NCBI GenBank assembly: GCA_036897095.1
Contig: JAYMSP010000042.1
Span: forward strand, 42,797 to 106,796
Length of the DNA stretch: 64,000 bases
Direction of reading: 5' to 3'
Source: Plantago elongata
Taxonomy: Eukaryota > Streptophyta > Magnoliopsida > Lamiales > Plantaginaceae
A program made the translations under genes and the position numbers. Position 1 is the first letter of the stretch; every line of letters begins with the position of its first letter. This document shows, in pieces, positions 23,732 to 35,649 of this stretch. The notes under the pieces were generated by a model, which ran no database searches, was not told the DNA's origin, and saw only the letters and a program-made list of their open reading frames with translations.

Positions 23732-24412
23732 TAAGTACGGACGGGTGTAGGTGAATTTTAACAAAAATTCAAATCAACCCACTTATGACGGGTGATTATA
23801 ACTATAACCCACATCGGGTGGAATATTTTTTCAATCCACGATGATTCGGGTGATAAAAATGACGGGCGGGTAGCGGACGAATTGGCAGGAATATAATAAA
23901 AACAAGATATAGTTAAACCATGCAACTTTCGTAGAAGTAGATGCACAAGAAAACAAATTAACAATAAAGAGCATGTTTTGAACAAAGAGGACAATAATTC
24001 TTTTAAAGTCGTTTCCCTTCTTTACTTAATTCAAACAAAATTATGTAGTGGATGAAATATTGACCCGAGAGGTGGCAACTAGCGTTATTTTACTTGAATA
24101 CATGACATAATATGAGAATAACGAAAGACGAGTACAAAAATGAAGACGATATATTGCTTAAAGAGAAGAGGTATAACTCATTTAAAATATACATATTACT
24201 CAACGGCATAAACAAAGGAACAATTTCTCTAACATGTGAGTCTACTTATTTATAAATTTACAAATATATATCTACATAAAAATGACGGGCGGGTGAACTT
24301 CTTTTTAATCCATTATATATTTTATAAAAAAAATAGTTGACGGGTATAAGAAAAAGGCGGGCAGTTTGAACGGGTGGGTTGTACGGTTGGATTTTTTTCC
24401 CCACCCGTACTT
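23732..24412. mobile_element. Possible non-autonomous hAT-like element
   Basis: The left boundary AAGTACGGACGGGTG is mirrored at the right, where the minus strand reads AAGTACGGGTGGGG. GACGGGCGGGT-type motifs occur near both ends and the middle is AT-rich. A candidate 8-bp target repeat (GCGCCTGG / GCGTCTAC) matches in only five positions. The element type is therefore unsure. Confidence 0.35.
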
Positions 24413-24420
24413 GCGTCTAC

Positions 24421-25140
24421 CGGTTGAAATAAGATCAATGATTAATTTATCGATCTTTATTTTGGTACGAAGACATCGATCATACATTATATATATACAC
24501 TTTATAATTATGAATTAGCCTTACCCCTCATCAAGTACAATCATGGTGATAAATTATAATAATAAAAGTCCATGTTGATGTTTGAAGACAAGTTATATGC
24601 TATAAAGTTGCAGAGATCAAACAATGAGAGGACAAATTAAGGGTCATAATTCAGCAAGTGGTCATTCATTAAAATATTAATACTTCATCCATTTATAAAA
24701 ATTTCATAATTAACCGATAATTTTATATGAAAAGTTAAAATAATAATAAAAAATTAAAAATTAAAAAATATACTTTTAATAATAAAATTATAATTTATAT
24801 ATATAGTTGAGGTTGTTTATTATTTATTAATACTGAAATAATTATATTTTTAAATAATATATAAAATTATATAAGACACGTAAAATTAATAAATATATTA
24901 AGTTCTCCAGGGACTGTAGTACTAGTACCATTTCATTTCCTCAGTGTGATGAGAGTCCAGAACAAGGTAAAACAAACAGCTATGTTTATGTCGGAATCTG
25001 ATCATTTCTATTCTCATCGCATCATTTTCGTGAGCCCGCTTCTCAATTTTTTAAATACTTTGTGTATTTCTATAAAACTAGTAGTAGTACTAGTATTATT
25101 TTCTTTTAAAAGTCATGACCGCTTTCTCTCTTTCTGTCCC
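24421..25140. other. Upstream region of the gibberellin 2-oxidase gene
   Basis: Very AT-rich; no gene or well-bounded element was recognised. It presumably includes distal promoter sequence. Confidence 0.35.
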
Positions 25141-25202
25141 TCTATATTAACCCCAACAACAAAACTCAAATGTTCCTCTCCATTTCAAACAACTCATTCT
25201 AA
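25141..25202 (+). promoter_or_regulatory. Putative TATA box and leader of GA2ox
   Basis: CTATATTAA at about 25142-25150 follows a CT-rich stretch and lies 53 bp upstream of the first ATG, leaving a short leader of roughly 25-30 nt. Inferred from sequence only. Confidence 0.4.
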
Positions 25203-28200
25203 ATGTTTGCTTCAGTTTCTTCTCCGGTTAGAACTAAGAAAACGATTGCGATGGGAACCCCTGTTATAGACCTTAGCCTCGACAAGGCTAAGGTTAGCGA
25301 ATTAATCGTAAAAGCATGCCAAGAGTTCGGCTTTTTCCAGGTCGAAAACCACGGGGTCTCTCAGGAGATTATCTCCAGGGTGGAAATGGAAGGACAGGAC
25401 TTTTTCTCGAAACCGAGTGAGGAGAAGCAAAAGGCTGTGTTGAGTAACACGCCTTTCGGATATGGATGCAAGAACATTGGATTCAATGGTGATAAGGGCG
25501 AGCTTGAGTACATTCTCCTTGAAGCGAATCCGGATTTGGTTTCGCAGAGATCTGAATCCATGTCCAGTGATCCTCAAAAGTTCAGGTGAATATTACTTAG
25601 CTTTGTTGTAGTCCCTACGTGCCCTACCTCTTTTGAACCCCGTTTATCAACTATGTTAAAATCGTAACGTAGTATTTCATTTTCATACGATCACTATTCA
25701 TCAATTTGTGATACTGTTTATGATCGGAGCACAACCCTTCCAAACAAATCTATAGTCTTGAAAGTCACCAGGTTACATAATCATGTTACATTTAAAATCG
25801 CGGCCTAAGTATTTAGCAATTAGGATTAACCAAATAGCTTAGTTAGCCATATGTGCATGGGATATAATTTCACCTCCATGTTCTTGTTTGTTATTTAAAA
25901 CAATTAAAGATGACTTGAACCCCAAACTTATTAATTAGAGGAGAAGCATCGTTCCAACTAAGTTACACTTCATTAGATCACCTATATATTCTTGTTAGAT
26001 CAACAATAACAATGTCCATAGGTAATCACTAGTTTAACTCATGCACCAAACTTTCATTAACCTAAGAACACAAATATAATTAAGTTGAGTACGTAGTAAT
26101 TTTAAAGAATGAAAAATTAAAAAGAAAGTCATATTTTATAATTAACACGTCTAAAATTTTAATAACCTAAGATACAAATAAAGTTTAGTAGTTTGAAAGA
26201 ACGAATTTTTTCCCTTTTAGTATTTATACTTAACACATCTAAGACTGTTTGGTTAATTTCGATCGTATGAATCACATATGTAACCTTATTACTTTTTATC
26301 TATCATTTGGAATATTATAAAATATATGAACAATTCATTTCAAACCCAATAAGACATAGCTAGAGGTCATGAACTTTGGTTAACTTATCTGTTGAGAAGT
26401 ATAGTATCTTCCAGACTTATCATGAGGAAGTAACATTTTTTTAGATCGAATATGAATAATTTTATTAATAATAGGTCGTTATGATATGATACTCACCGGT
26501 CACAATATGCACCCACTTGATGCAACAAACCGTTATGAACCATGAAAAACAACACTTAGAATATATTTTCTACAATGTGGCACCAAATTGCTAGCAACTC
26601 ACAATTATTTGGGGGGGGGGGGGGGGAGGGGGGGAAGGGATAAACAACTCGTGGTTAGATTTCTTCGCTATTAATAATAAAACCAGATAGACTGCACAAG
26701 AGAATGATGAGAGCATGATCGACCATAATTAAAACTATAAAATATAATGGTGCAGGTCCATGATATAACAATAATTGTTTGTCATGCCACAATGATACAG
26801 GATGATGATTTGACATTTACAAATTTTAGGAGATTTCGTATCTTTACGGGTAAACATATATTTAAGTACATAACAAGCTCATTTATCCAAAAAAAAGAAA
26901 AAAGAAAAACCGTTTACGCTTACATACAAACATGAAACTCCAGTAAAATACATTAACTGAGAAGTGAGAATCTAAAAAAACATAAGAAAGAAAAACATCT
27001 ACATTACAATATGCAAAGATACGATATGAATGGTTGAACTAGAAAAGGGTGTATAGTCCATGGATGAAAATAAAAAGAGGAAAGAAACATATGCCGACCC
27101 GATTTAATTTATGATATGGTATACTGTGTGTGAATTATCTGAGAGTATTTGATGGAATGATAGAAATGAGAGTTGGATTCCACTGGTCCAGCCTTTTCCA
27201 GAGATGCTAGCTATCATTTCCTGCCGGGTAAAAAGCACAAAACCCCTTTCAATTATATAAAATAAATACAAAACACACTCAATTACTAAAATTGTATCAA
27301 ATTTCTTCAAACATAAATAAATATTGTAGAAACACCCTCAATTATTTTTGTACACCTAACCTCTGAAACAATAACAACTCCCTTCTCATCCCCTTAATTA
27401 TCAAGATCTCTCCAAACGTTTATAAATATAGTAGAAAATTGAAATTATCAATTGATAAATGTGTTTTTCACATACGAATAATGAAAAACGAGATCGGACA
27501 TTATTCATACTTGTAGAATTACGTCTTCAATTTTGTCTAATACTATGAATTTCAGAAACTATGACCATCTTTGGTCCTTAGGTCGGTGTTTTTTTCTTTT
27601 CTTTTATAATTGTAACGATATACCATTATAACTTATAAGATTAAATGGAAATTTAAATACACAAAGAATCAATAAAAAGAATAAAGAAACACTGATCTTG
27701 CGACTATATATGCAATGAAAATATCTTTACTCATTAATGGTTACCAAATGCTCAATGTTTCTTTCTTTTTTTCAAAACATTTGTAGCCGAGTGACAAATT
27801 GAGATACCCGTACCTAAAAGGTCACGGATTCAATTTCTCAAAATTGGTGATATTTATCCTCTGTATAGAGAATTATTAAAAAAAAGTTATTGATGATATG
27901 AGTATTTGTTCGATTGACTATTGTAATTGTAATATCGTAGAAAAACAATGCTCAATTTTTTTTAACAATGTTAGTGTTCTGCGGAATCGGAGATATTCGG
28001 GCCATTTATTTATTTAATTGTTTTCTAATTTATTACAGTTTGATAAATTAAAATTACTATAATTTAATTTATTTAAAAATAAGGGTAAGTTTGTAACGTT
28101 ATTATAGGTATAAAGAATCTTATTTTCTCCGTGTGAAGCGCATATTTAGTTATACAAGCAAATTTGACATGCGGAATCCGCGTATTTTTTTTATAATATT

Positions 28201-31200
28201 AAATTTTAATTTTTTACAAGTAAAAATGTTTGTTCACGTGAATTCTACACACGCGATTATATGTTTGACTAACAATTCCTTAATTTTATATGAGTAGTTT
28301 TAGAAAAAATGATATCCTAAAGATATGAAAGTAGGGTGGAAACTACTTTTGGGAATAATAACTACTTTCAAGTATTTGATTAATATTAGTAATAAGCAAA
28401 TTTGACACGCGGATTTTGCGAGTTTTTTTTTATAATATTAAATTTTAATTTTTTGCAAGTAAAATTGATCGTTCACGAATATTCTTCACACGCGATTATA
28501 TATTTGATTTACAATTTCTTAATTTTATATGGATAATTTTAGTAAAAATAATATCCTAAAACTTTGAAAGTAGTGGGAAAACTACGTTCGGGACTAATAA
28601 CTACTTTGAAGTATTTTGCACTATTTTTTCGACGATTCGGGAGGACTTGATGCAATGTTGATAAGTGAGGGTCAATTTATTAATGTTTCAGGGGATTTGG
28701 TGCAATGTTGATAATTGGGGATATATGGTATGCAATGGAAATTAATATTTCGGGGGATTTAGTGCAATTTTTATAATTGGGTGTGTTGTGCTTGTTTAGT
28801 ATAATTGGATACGGTTTTGTGTAGTTTACCCATTTCCTATCTCTCCAGTCTTAGGCTACATTATCAATACCCGGTACCGAATGTTGAATTTGAATTTTGT
28901 CTATTTTTCGACTATGATTTTCAATCATAACCTATTCAATATTTATGTTTGATAAACATTTAATAAGGTTATATACTTAATTTGTATAACTTATAAACAT
29001 TATTTAATATGATACATAAAATAAATTTTTAGGTCAAAGTAACCTTTAAAATCGTTTAAATTTCAAATGTGATGATTCATCTGTAGGACGGTGTAAACCA
29101 CTTGGTGCAATATCAACTCACCTTATAGTGTTCGTCTCATGGCCACTATGTTCCGGAAGAGTGGAGATATACTAATTGTTTGGCATAAAATTTCAATTCG
29201 AATTGAATTTTTGTGGGATTTTGAAATAATTCAACCTATTTCAACATTAGGACCTAGTTATCGAGATCACTGATCAACTATGTTTATTTGCTCTCTTTTA
29301 GATATGGATATGTTGACCAAAGTTACCTAGTACTGTATACCTCCTTCAATCCTATGAAAGTGGAGGAATCTCATTATAAGCCTTATTGTTATATTTATAA
29401 TAAAATAATAAATTATAAGCTAAAACATTAAAATTTCAGAAATCATATTTAAGTAATGGCCCATAAAATAATTTAAGACTTTCTAACATATTGCTCAAAT
29501 TTGAACCCTCCTCAAATTGTTTTGAAGGGGAACTATCGGAGCCCACTAATTTGTTTCATACTTTTACATTAAAAATAGGTCACCTGAGGTTTTACTAAAA
29601 AATATAGGAAGGACTATAATTAGGATAGTACATCATTTATGGGTGATATTTAGATAAAATTATAAGCATCCTACAATTAGTGCTTTCAGATCACTAGGTG
29701 TAAGAGTCCCATTTAGTTGTTTTATCCCAAATTTAGAATAAAAGGTAGATAAAATCATAAAATTGTTCAATTTTCAGGTTACCTAAAAGTACTATGACCC
29801 ACTCTCAAATTTATAATTGTGCAAAACTATCCTTTCATTTGATCACTCCCTAAAAAATTTAAAGGAGTAATTAATGAGGCCCAATAAATATCTTATGTAA
29901 TTTTTTTTAAATAGATCTTCTATAATTATGTAAAAATATAAAGTCTCTCTAAAAATAACATTGGAGTTCATTTAGGGTATATTTTAGAGCAAATATATAG
30001 TACTTGATGTCAAGATGTTAGATGATGAGGTAGTTGAATATAGGTAATTAAATTTTAAGTTCTGTGTCATAACTAGAATGATGTACCTACCAGACTTAAA
30101 TTTGGAGCCCACGTGGATTCCAAATGTTTTGTTATTTTTTCCACGCACTCTTGCCCTTAGCAAGAATGGCATAAACCTTGATCATGATTAATACTAATCT
30201 ATAAGTTCCACGAAAAAAATGTTGTTTAACTTTTTAAATCGATCTTACAACAAATTACCGAAATGAACCATAATTTTTAAGTAAGATTATTTGTGAAAAC
30301 GTTTTACTCTATTATTCTAAACCTATCATTTACCGGTTAAGATAAGTTGAGTCGTGAGAAGCCCAACATTAATCTCCTAAGCTTTGGGCTTCGAGTTCCA
30401 GTTTAGCTCATAAATGCTAACTTGGGCTTTAGCCTTTTAAGACTCGAACCCACTTAGAAATATTTATAACTTAATCTCTACTTCCTTCTCAAATCTCAAC
30501 CTGCCTGTTATGTTAATGTAAATTTGTGCACTATGATTTGTGAGTTTGCGGCTCAGCTGCAAGTGCAACTGCAGCGATCGCATTTGTTGCGGTTTGATCA
30601 CTTAGTTTTTCTGTTATGGACTAAAACGCGCGAGCTTGAGATTTATTCCGTACACATTCGAAGCATATACAGTGGGTGCAAACATATGTGTAAATTTGTT
30701 CAAAAAGTGTTATGATTAAGTTTGTTCCAATGATACAAATTTAGATTCATGCACATTGCGTTTGTTGCAGTTCCGCTGTGAATGATTACATAGAAGCAGT
30801 TAGGAACTTGGCATGTGATATTCTTGATGTTGTGGCTGAAGGGCTATGGGTCCATGACAAATCCATCTTCAGTAAACTCATTCGGGACCAGCATAATGAT
30901 TCCTGCTTTCGGATCAATCACTATCCCCAGGATTTCAACTCCTTACTAGCCTTGGATCATTTTGATCAAAACGAACCGAAAACCCGTATTGGGTTCGGAG
31001 AGCATTCCGACCCTCAGATACTCACTATCTTGCGGTCCAACAACGTTGGTGGTCTTCAAATCCTATCCGGTGATGGCCTTTGGATCCCCGTTCCTCCTGA
31101 TTCTGATAAATTTTGTGTACTTGTAGGTGATGCATTTCAGGTTAGTACTATTTTGTAACCTAAATTATCGTGAAAACTAAATTTAACACTAAAACTAACG

Positions 31201-31559
31201 GTTAGTTAATTATTGACCGTTAGTTTTATAGCTCGTAGTTCCTTTTTTTACATTATCAATTATGTTAAAAATGTACTTGAACTTATGTTATTTGTCACAA
31301 TATATTGCAGGCTTTGACGAATGGGAAGTTTATGAATGTGAGACATAGGGCATTAGCGAACCCGGGTAAATCAAGAATGTCAATCATCTATTTCGCAGCA
31401 CCTCCTCTAAATTCGAATATTTCCCCTGTACCAGAGCTAGTCTCTGTCGGTAGTCCGAGTCGCTACAAGGTTTTCACTTGGGGAGAATATAAGAGCACGT
31501 TTTATTCTTTGCGATTGGCTGATGATCGTCTCAACCATTTTAGAAAACAAGATAAATGA
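25203..31559 (+). CDS. GA2ox: C19-gibberellin 2-beta-dioxygenase (GA2ox6-like), 333 aa
   Basis: Three exons: 25203-25585, 30771-31140 and 31311-31559. They join in frame to 334 codons including TGA. The product is a 2-oxoglutarate/Fe(II) dioxygenase. The N-terminal DIOX_N domain holds [34 protein letters not shown] follows near residues 100-118. The Fe ligands lie in GFGEHSDPQ and VRHRAL, and 2-oxoglutarate is bound by the R and S of SRMSIIYF. Such enzymes inactivate bioactive GA1/GA4 and their C19 precursors by 2-beta-hydroxylation in the cytosol. The [13 protein letters not shown] block and the SSAVNDYI continuation across intron 1 recall class II members such as Arabidopsis GA2ox6. Length and intron positions fit the family. 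The first Met was chosen; a second in-frame Met (25251) precedes GTPVIDLSL. Intron 1 is 5185 bp, far longer than usual, and full of transposon insertions. Confidence 0.92.
25905..25985 (-). mobile_element. tRNA-derived SINE-like fragment in GA2ox intron 1
   Basis: Read on the minus strand, a box A-like AAGTGTAACTTAGTTGG (25969-25953) is followed about 30 nt later by a box B-like GGGGTTCAAGTC (25922-25911). Together they have the spacing of an internal pol III promoter in a tRNA-derived SINE head. No cloverleaf tRNA or clear A-rich tail was found. Confidence 0.45.
26611..26639 (+). repeat. G-tract, G-quadruplex-prone
   Basis: Sixteen consecutive G, then A, then seven G, AA and three G. The tract lies in the sense strand of GA2ox intron 1 and could fold into a G-quadruplex in DNA or pre-mRNA. 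Its exact length may also be a sequencing artefact. Confidence 0.8.
27783..27855 (+). mobile_element. tRNA-derived SINE-like fragment inside the MULE
   Basis: GTAGCCGAGTGACAAATTGA (box A-like) is followed by GGTCACGGATTCAATTTC (box B-like) about 30 nt downstream. Related plant SINE heads have the same pattern. An A-rich run follows near 27880. The body and ends are unclear. Confidence 0.4.
28154..28625. repeat. 238-bp tandem duplication inside the MULE
   Basis: The unit starting AAGCAAATTTGACATGCGG at 28156 recurs at 28394 (AAGCAAATTTGACACGCGG). The similarity continues through TTTTTATAATATTAAATTTT, TTCACACGCGATTATAT, AATATCCTAAA and AACTACTTTGAAGTATTT. The copies differ at scattered positions. 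Confidence 0.75.
28842..30770. other. Remainder of GA2ox intron 1
   Basis: AT-rich intronic sequence with no recognisable exon. The acceptor TTTGTTGCAG ends it at 30770. Confidence 0.5.
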
Positions 31560-31599
31560 AGAATTTATAAATTTTGTTCGGATGGTGATGTGTGTATTC

Positions 31600-32740
31600 T
31601 CGAAAATGAGATCTAGATAGCTAAGGTTGTGCTAGCTTGCACATATCATGTATACGTGTTGGGAAAAAGATTATGAACTTTAGGTAAAATGATCATGTGT
31701 CAATAATTATATGCATTGTTTATAGAATTAGCCATTCTGGATCAAAAGCTATAGGCCCGCCATATCTAGTTTTATGTCTTTTTTGGACATGTCGTATGTC
31801 ACATTCTAACTTTTAAAAATAAAAATCGTCACATTCAACTCTATTATCTACTACTTTTTTATGAAAAAAACTAGGAAGTAGGATTTGTAAATCTTTTTGA
31901 AACCTGACAAAATGGCTAGCAACTTTATTAGCTTCAATGAAAATGAAATTGGTGGCGATTAGAAACCAACATTACGACAAGACTACTAAAAACTCGTCGA
32001 GAGAAATGATGGAGAGGAGAAAGATTTAAACGTGTATATATTGAACTTGGGTACTAGTTGGCCAACTTCGCGAGGAAAATCTATTGCATCCTCACATGTT
32101 TTGTATCAGAGTATAAAATAAATAAACAATCTATGTACTCAATAAATTTAATATAAATTTTAAGATGATTTATATAAATCATTCGAATAATATTTCTAAA
32201 TTATTTAAATATATTTAAAAAATTTATGAAGAATGTGTTGTCTAGAATGAACTCATATGCTATAACAAACAAATTGGTATGCGGCGCCTGAAATTCTAGT
32301 TTGTATTAGTAGGTAATGTGTGACGCTGGTCAAAAGTTACAGGAAAATGACGGAAAATATATGAATATGAAGTAGGAATTCGAAATTTTTGTGGGACCAC
32401 ACAGTCTAGATCATACAATATCATTTCAATATCGAATATAATATGATAGTAATGTATAGTTTAGTAATAAATTAGTAACATAATAAAAAAGATAACTGTT
32501 GAAATTGATTTTTTGCAGAACTACAATTTACAACGAAGTATATCTGGAAATGGAAGCAATCCTTTCGTGTTGTAAAAATTCAAAGTGGTTGTTAGTCTGG
32601 TTATGACTAATATGAGAAATGTTGTGGATAAGATCAATCTGCAAGAATTACTTGAACGAATAACTATTCATGAGCAATCTAACTATAATTATATGTAGAT
32701 GAGTTTAAATAACTTCAAGGCTAATGTAGTAGTGATTGTG
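31600..32740. other. 3' flank of GA2ox and spacer
   Basis: AT-rich. The first few hundred bases probably include the GA2ox 3'UTR. No other gene was recognised. Confidence 0.4.
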
Positions 32741-32751
32741 TGCAGGAAAAA

Positions 32752-32961
32752 ATGGCATCACTACTATTACTGCTAGGAGCTCTGTTGAGGTCGCCAATAA
32801 TCCATGAGAGTTTGCAATCAGTTGACGAAGTACATAAGATACTGCAGTTCAACGAACACGGTGAATTGCACACAATCGGAACGGAAACTACATTCTCTGG
32901 CAAGGATTCCACTGAGTACTGCAGCTGGAAGAAGATAGCCGAGACTTGGATTTGGCCTTAG
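32752..32961 (+). CDS. Unrecognised small ORF, 69 aa, possible exon fragment
   Basis: The frame starts MASLLLLLGALLRSP and ends AETWIWP before TAG. It is noticeably less AT-rich than its surroundings. An acceptor-like GATTGTGTGCAG lies just upstream and a donor-like CGGTACGTAAT about 10 bp downstream. I do not recognise the product. It could be a captured exon, the remnant of a decayed gene, or part of a non-coding transcript. It lies between the convergent ends of GA2ox and the pectinesterase. Confidence 0.25.
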   Translation: MASLLLLLGALLRSPIIHESLQSVDEVHKILQFNEHGELHTIGTETTFSGKDSTEYCSWKKIAETWIWP

Positions 32962-33398
32962 ATGTTCTCGGTACGTAATTCTCAAATTCTGGCTAGTTTC
33001 TAGTTTTCTGATTGTTTGAAAACACAAGATTCCTTAATTGGGCTGAGTTTACAGGCCTATTGATGACGAAGAGTCATGGGCCAAATTGTTGGCCAGGAAG
33101 TATTGAACTCTGTATGTTTACGTTTAATTTTTGTTCTGCAGAATAATAAACCGCCTTTTGTTTGTTTATGTGTTCCTTTTGTTATATTGACCTTGAGGAA
33201 CAAGTAGATCTTAGATGGATGATGGAATGGATCCCTTTTGTGTTGATCACATATTTTCAAAATGATATCTCAAAGCAATAGGGAAAATAAACAAAGTAAA
33301 ACCGTTTAATTCCATGGCACAATAAGAGCATACTATAGGCTTTCAGTACTTGCACCGAATCGAATAGGATCGGACAATGTAATTTCATGGATACTTTG

Positions 33399-35533
33399 TC
33401 ATTCTATAGAAGGGTCCATGAGCCAAGTTTCACCATCAATGTAATGCGTTCCTATAAAAGGCGCAGCTTCTTCATCCGTCAGCACCCTAGCCCATGGCAC
33501 TCGCCCAGTCATGTTGGCTCCCGGTCCACTGCATTGGTACTCTCCGTAGTAAACTAGCCTATATTATAGTTCCAATGAAACACCATATCAGAACTGCTAG
33601 TGAGCTAGCATATGTACGTTCAAACATAAATCGCCTGCCTAATGATTGAATTGATTTGAAGGATTAGACTTACTGATCACGGGTTGTTTTGCCCCAGTCG
33701 TTCCAGCCTTGAGGGAGAACGACGCTGTCCATGAAAGTGTAAGAAAACACGACTCTGGAGTAATCGCCCCATGCTCTACCTAGGTAAATGTGTCCTGTTC
33801 CCGTCACGGTGCAGTTTTTGAAGGAAAATCCACTTGGCATTGTTGAAGTTGATCGCTTTTGAGCAGTCAGGGATGCTACTTTCTTAGTCACCGAGTTCAA
33901 ATAACAGTTCTGCGTGCCAAATGTACCATATTTATCATCTTAGATATCAGTAAGTCAGTAACTGATATATAAAGACTACTAAAATGATCTTTGATAAACT
34001 AACTTGGTAGAGAGATGTAGCATAGCCGAAGATAAAATCCACGGAGCCCTGGATAAAGCAATGACTGAAAAAATGAAGCCCCTTATGATCATAAAGGGTG
34101 TCTTGGATCCCATAAAAACTGCAACTGTAGAATGCTGCCTTGGTGCCTGAAATACGCAGTGCCACTGCCTGTCCGCCCACCGAACCCACCACGTGTGGTG
34201 CCGTATTCTGCAATTTTACCCAATTCGAGTATAAAATACCGCAAATTGCAATTGTAGCTAGACCAATCACTTGCTTGACTTTAATCGTAAGAAATTTTAA
34301 TCTAGATCAAGAGATATGATAATTAAATTATATGAGTAGGTTAAGTGTGTGCACTTGTATTTGTCTCACATTTTTGGAAATGCATCTTTAGTGTGCAAAC
34401 TGCAACTTATAGGTCTGCTCGTGACATTCCCTGGCACAAAATTTTAATTATTGTGTGATCTTGGAACAATATTAGGAAACTAAATCACGTTCAAAAGTTG
34501 TCTCGAAACATGATTCAAAATGTCTTTACGATTAATGTAGGGAAACTATGCGTATCGATTGATATGGTTATGATCACAAGTCTAAGAATCTAAGCAAATG
34601 GTTTTTAGAAACGTATTAGCAGACAGCCAGGCATAGGAGATGTGCAACAAATCTATAGTTATAAATTAGTAGGTCAAAGCTATTAGACATGCAAAATGTA
34701 AATCACTTAGCAGGTTATAATAACATTTACCTCAAATTTGATGTTGATAGCCACGAAGTAATCTGCATCAACCCCAACAGTGGCACTTTGAAATGTCCTC
34801 GGTCGCCCGCCACCACCCCGCCCGCTAATGGATGAGGCGGTATCATTTCCCGTGATGAGTGGTGGATCACTTGCATCTCCTACCAACGTTATGAATCGCA
34901 TTGTTCTTGGTATATTCACCTTCTCCCTACATTGACAGAGAATTATTCAATACATTCCCATACAACAGTTCTAGCTAGAATAGTACACAAATAATGTTCT
35001 TAGACGTCATATAAGAGTCATTTCCATAATTCCATCTCATTCATTTGAATAAGATGTCGTACGTAATATGATTGTATACAATGCATTAAAACTTAAATAG
35101 GTAGTAGTACCATTTAATATATGACATAGAGCAAGCAAATAGTATGTACAACTTATTAGAAGTCGAATAACATCTTTATTTCTTACCTATAAATTCCTGA
35201 ATTGATACGGACAATGACCCTGCGAGTATTATAACGAGGAATGCTAAGTATAGCTTCATTAATGGTCTTGAAATGACCATTACTACCATCTTGGCTAACA
35301 CTTATCTCCATTTTATTCATCTCTGCCATCTCTAGCTTCAAATCAACGACTTCCTTGGCAGTTGACTTCCCCATCTTGACAAAATCGACAACATTCTTTT
35401 CCTTGTAATTCTTGACATGCCACGATATCCATTTATCATAGTCGGTTTCACTAGCCGAGACAATGTGGAACATGAGAGTGGAGATAAAGAAGAACAGGCA
35501 AATGCATAGGGCTTGAAATATTGGCATACTCAT
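33399..35533 (-). CDS. Pectinesterase (CE8), type without PMEI pro-domain, 380 aa
   Basis: Five exons: 35533-35187, 34926-34731, 34207-34004, 33909-33674 and 33558-33399, all joining in frame (381 codons with TGA). A signal peptide of about 26 residues ([18 protein letters not shown]) is followed by a short region and the catalytic beta-helix, with no pectinesterase-inhibitor pro-region. Family landmarks are intact: [22 protein letters not shown] (QDTL), GSVDFIFG with the catalytic Asp, [13 protein letters not shown] (LGR.W) and the late [12 protein letters not shown]. The enzyme removes methyl esters from homogalacturonan in the cell wall, releasing methanol and letting pectin be cross-linked by Ca2+ or cut by polygalacturonases. 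All five introns have GT-AG borders. Divergent members of this small group (Arabidopsis PME8/15/53 types) are possible relatives; the subgroup is not certain. Confidence 0.92.
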
Positions 35534-35599
35534 GGTGTGTGTGGAGGGATGGTGTCACAAAGTATGAACCATGAATTATAACTAATATTATCAAGGGTA

Positions 35600-35645
35600 G
35601 GCAATGGCACTACTAAATCGACTTCTAGTGCCACTATATACCTTT
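35600..35645 (-). promoter_or_regulatory. Putative TATA box of the pectinesterase gene
   Basis: On the minus strand GGTATATAGT lies at 35642-35633, about 100 bp upstream of the ATG, which would place transcription start near 35605. Based on motif and distance only. Confidence 0.4.
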
Positions 35646-35649
35646 ACAA

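Larger units (their letters stand above)
27226..28831. mobile_element. Non-autonomous MULE-like element in GA2ox intron 1
   Basis: A 1606-bp element begins GGGTAAAAAGCACAAAACC and ends with the complement of GGGTAAACTACACAAAACC. Inverted similarity extends about 150-200 bp inward: CACAC.CAATTA..AAAATTG....AA.TT on the left, and its mirror with repeated GGGGGATTTGGTGCAATG on the right. A 10-bp direct repeat with two mismatches flanks it (ATTTCCTGCC at 27216-27225; ATTTCCTATC at 28832-28841). Long inverted repeats plus a 9-11-bp target duplication are the signature of Mutator-like elements. No transposase is present. Confidence 0.68.

Noticed and set aside
25911-25969. Possible genuine tRNA genes at the box A/box B sites (also 27785 and 43023)
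   Set aside because: None can form a full cloverleaf with an acceptor stem, so SINE heads are the better reading.
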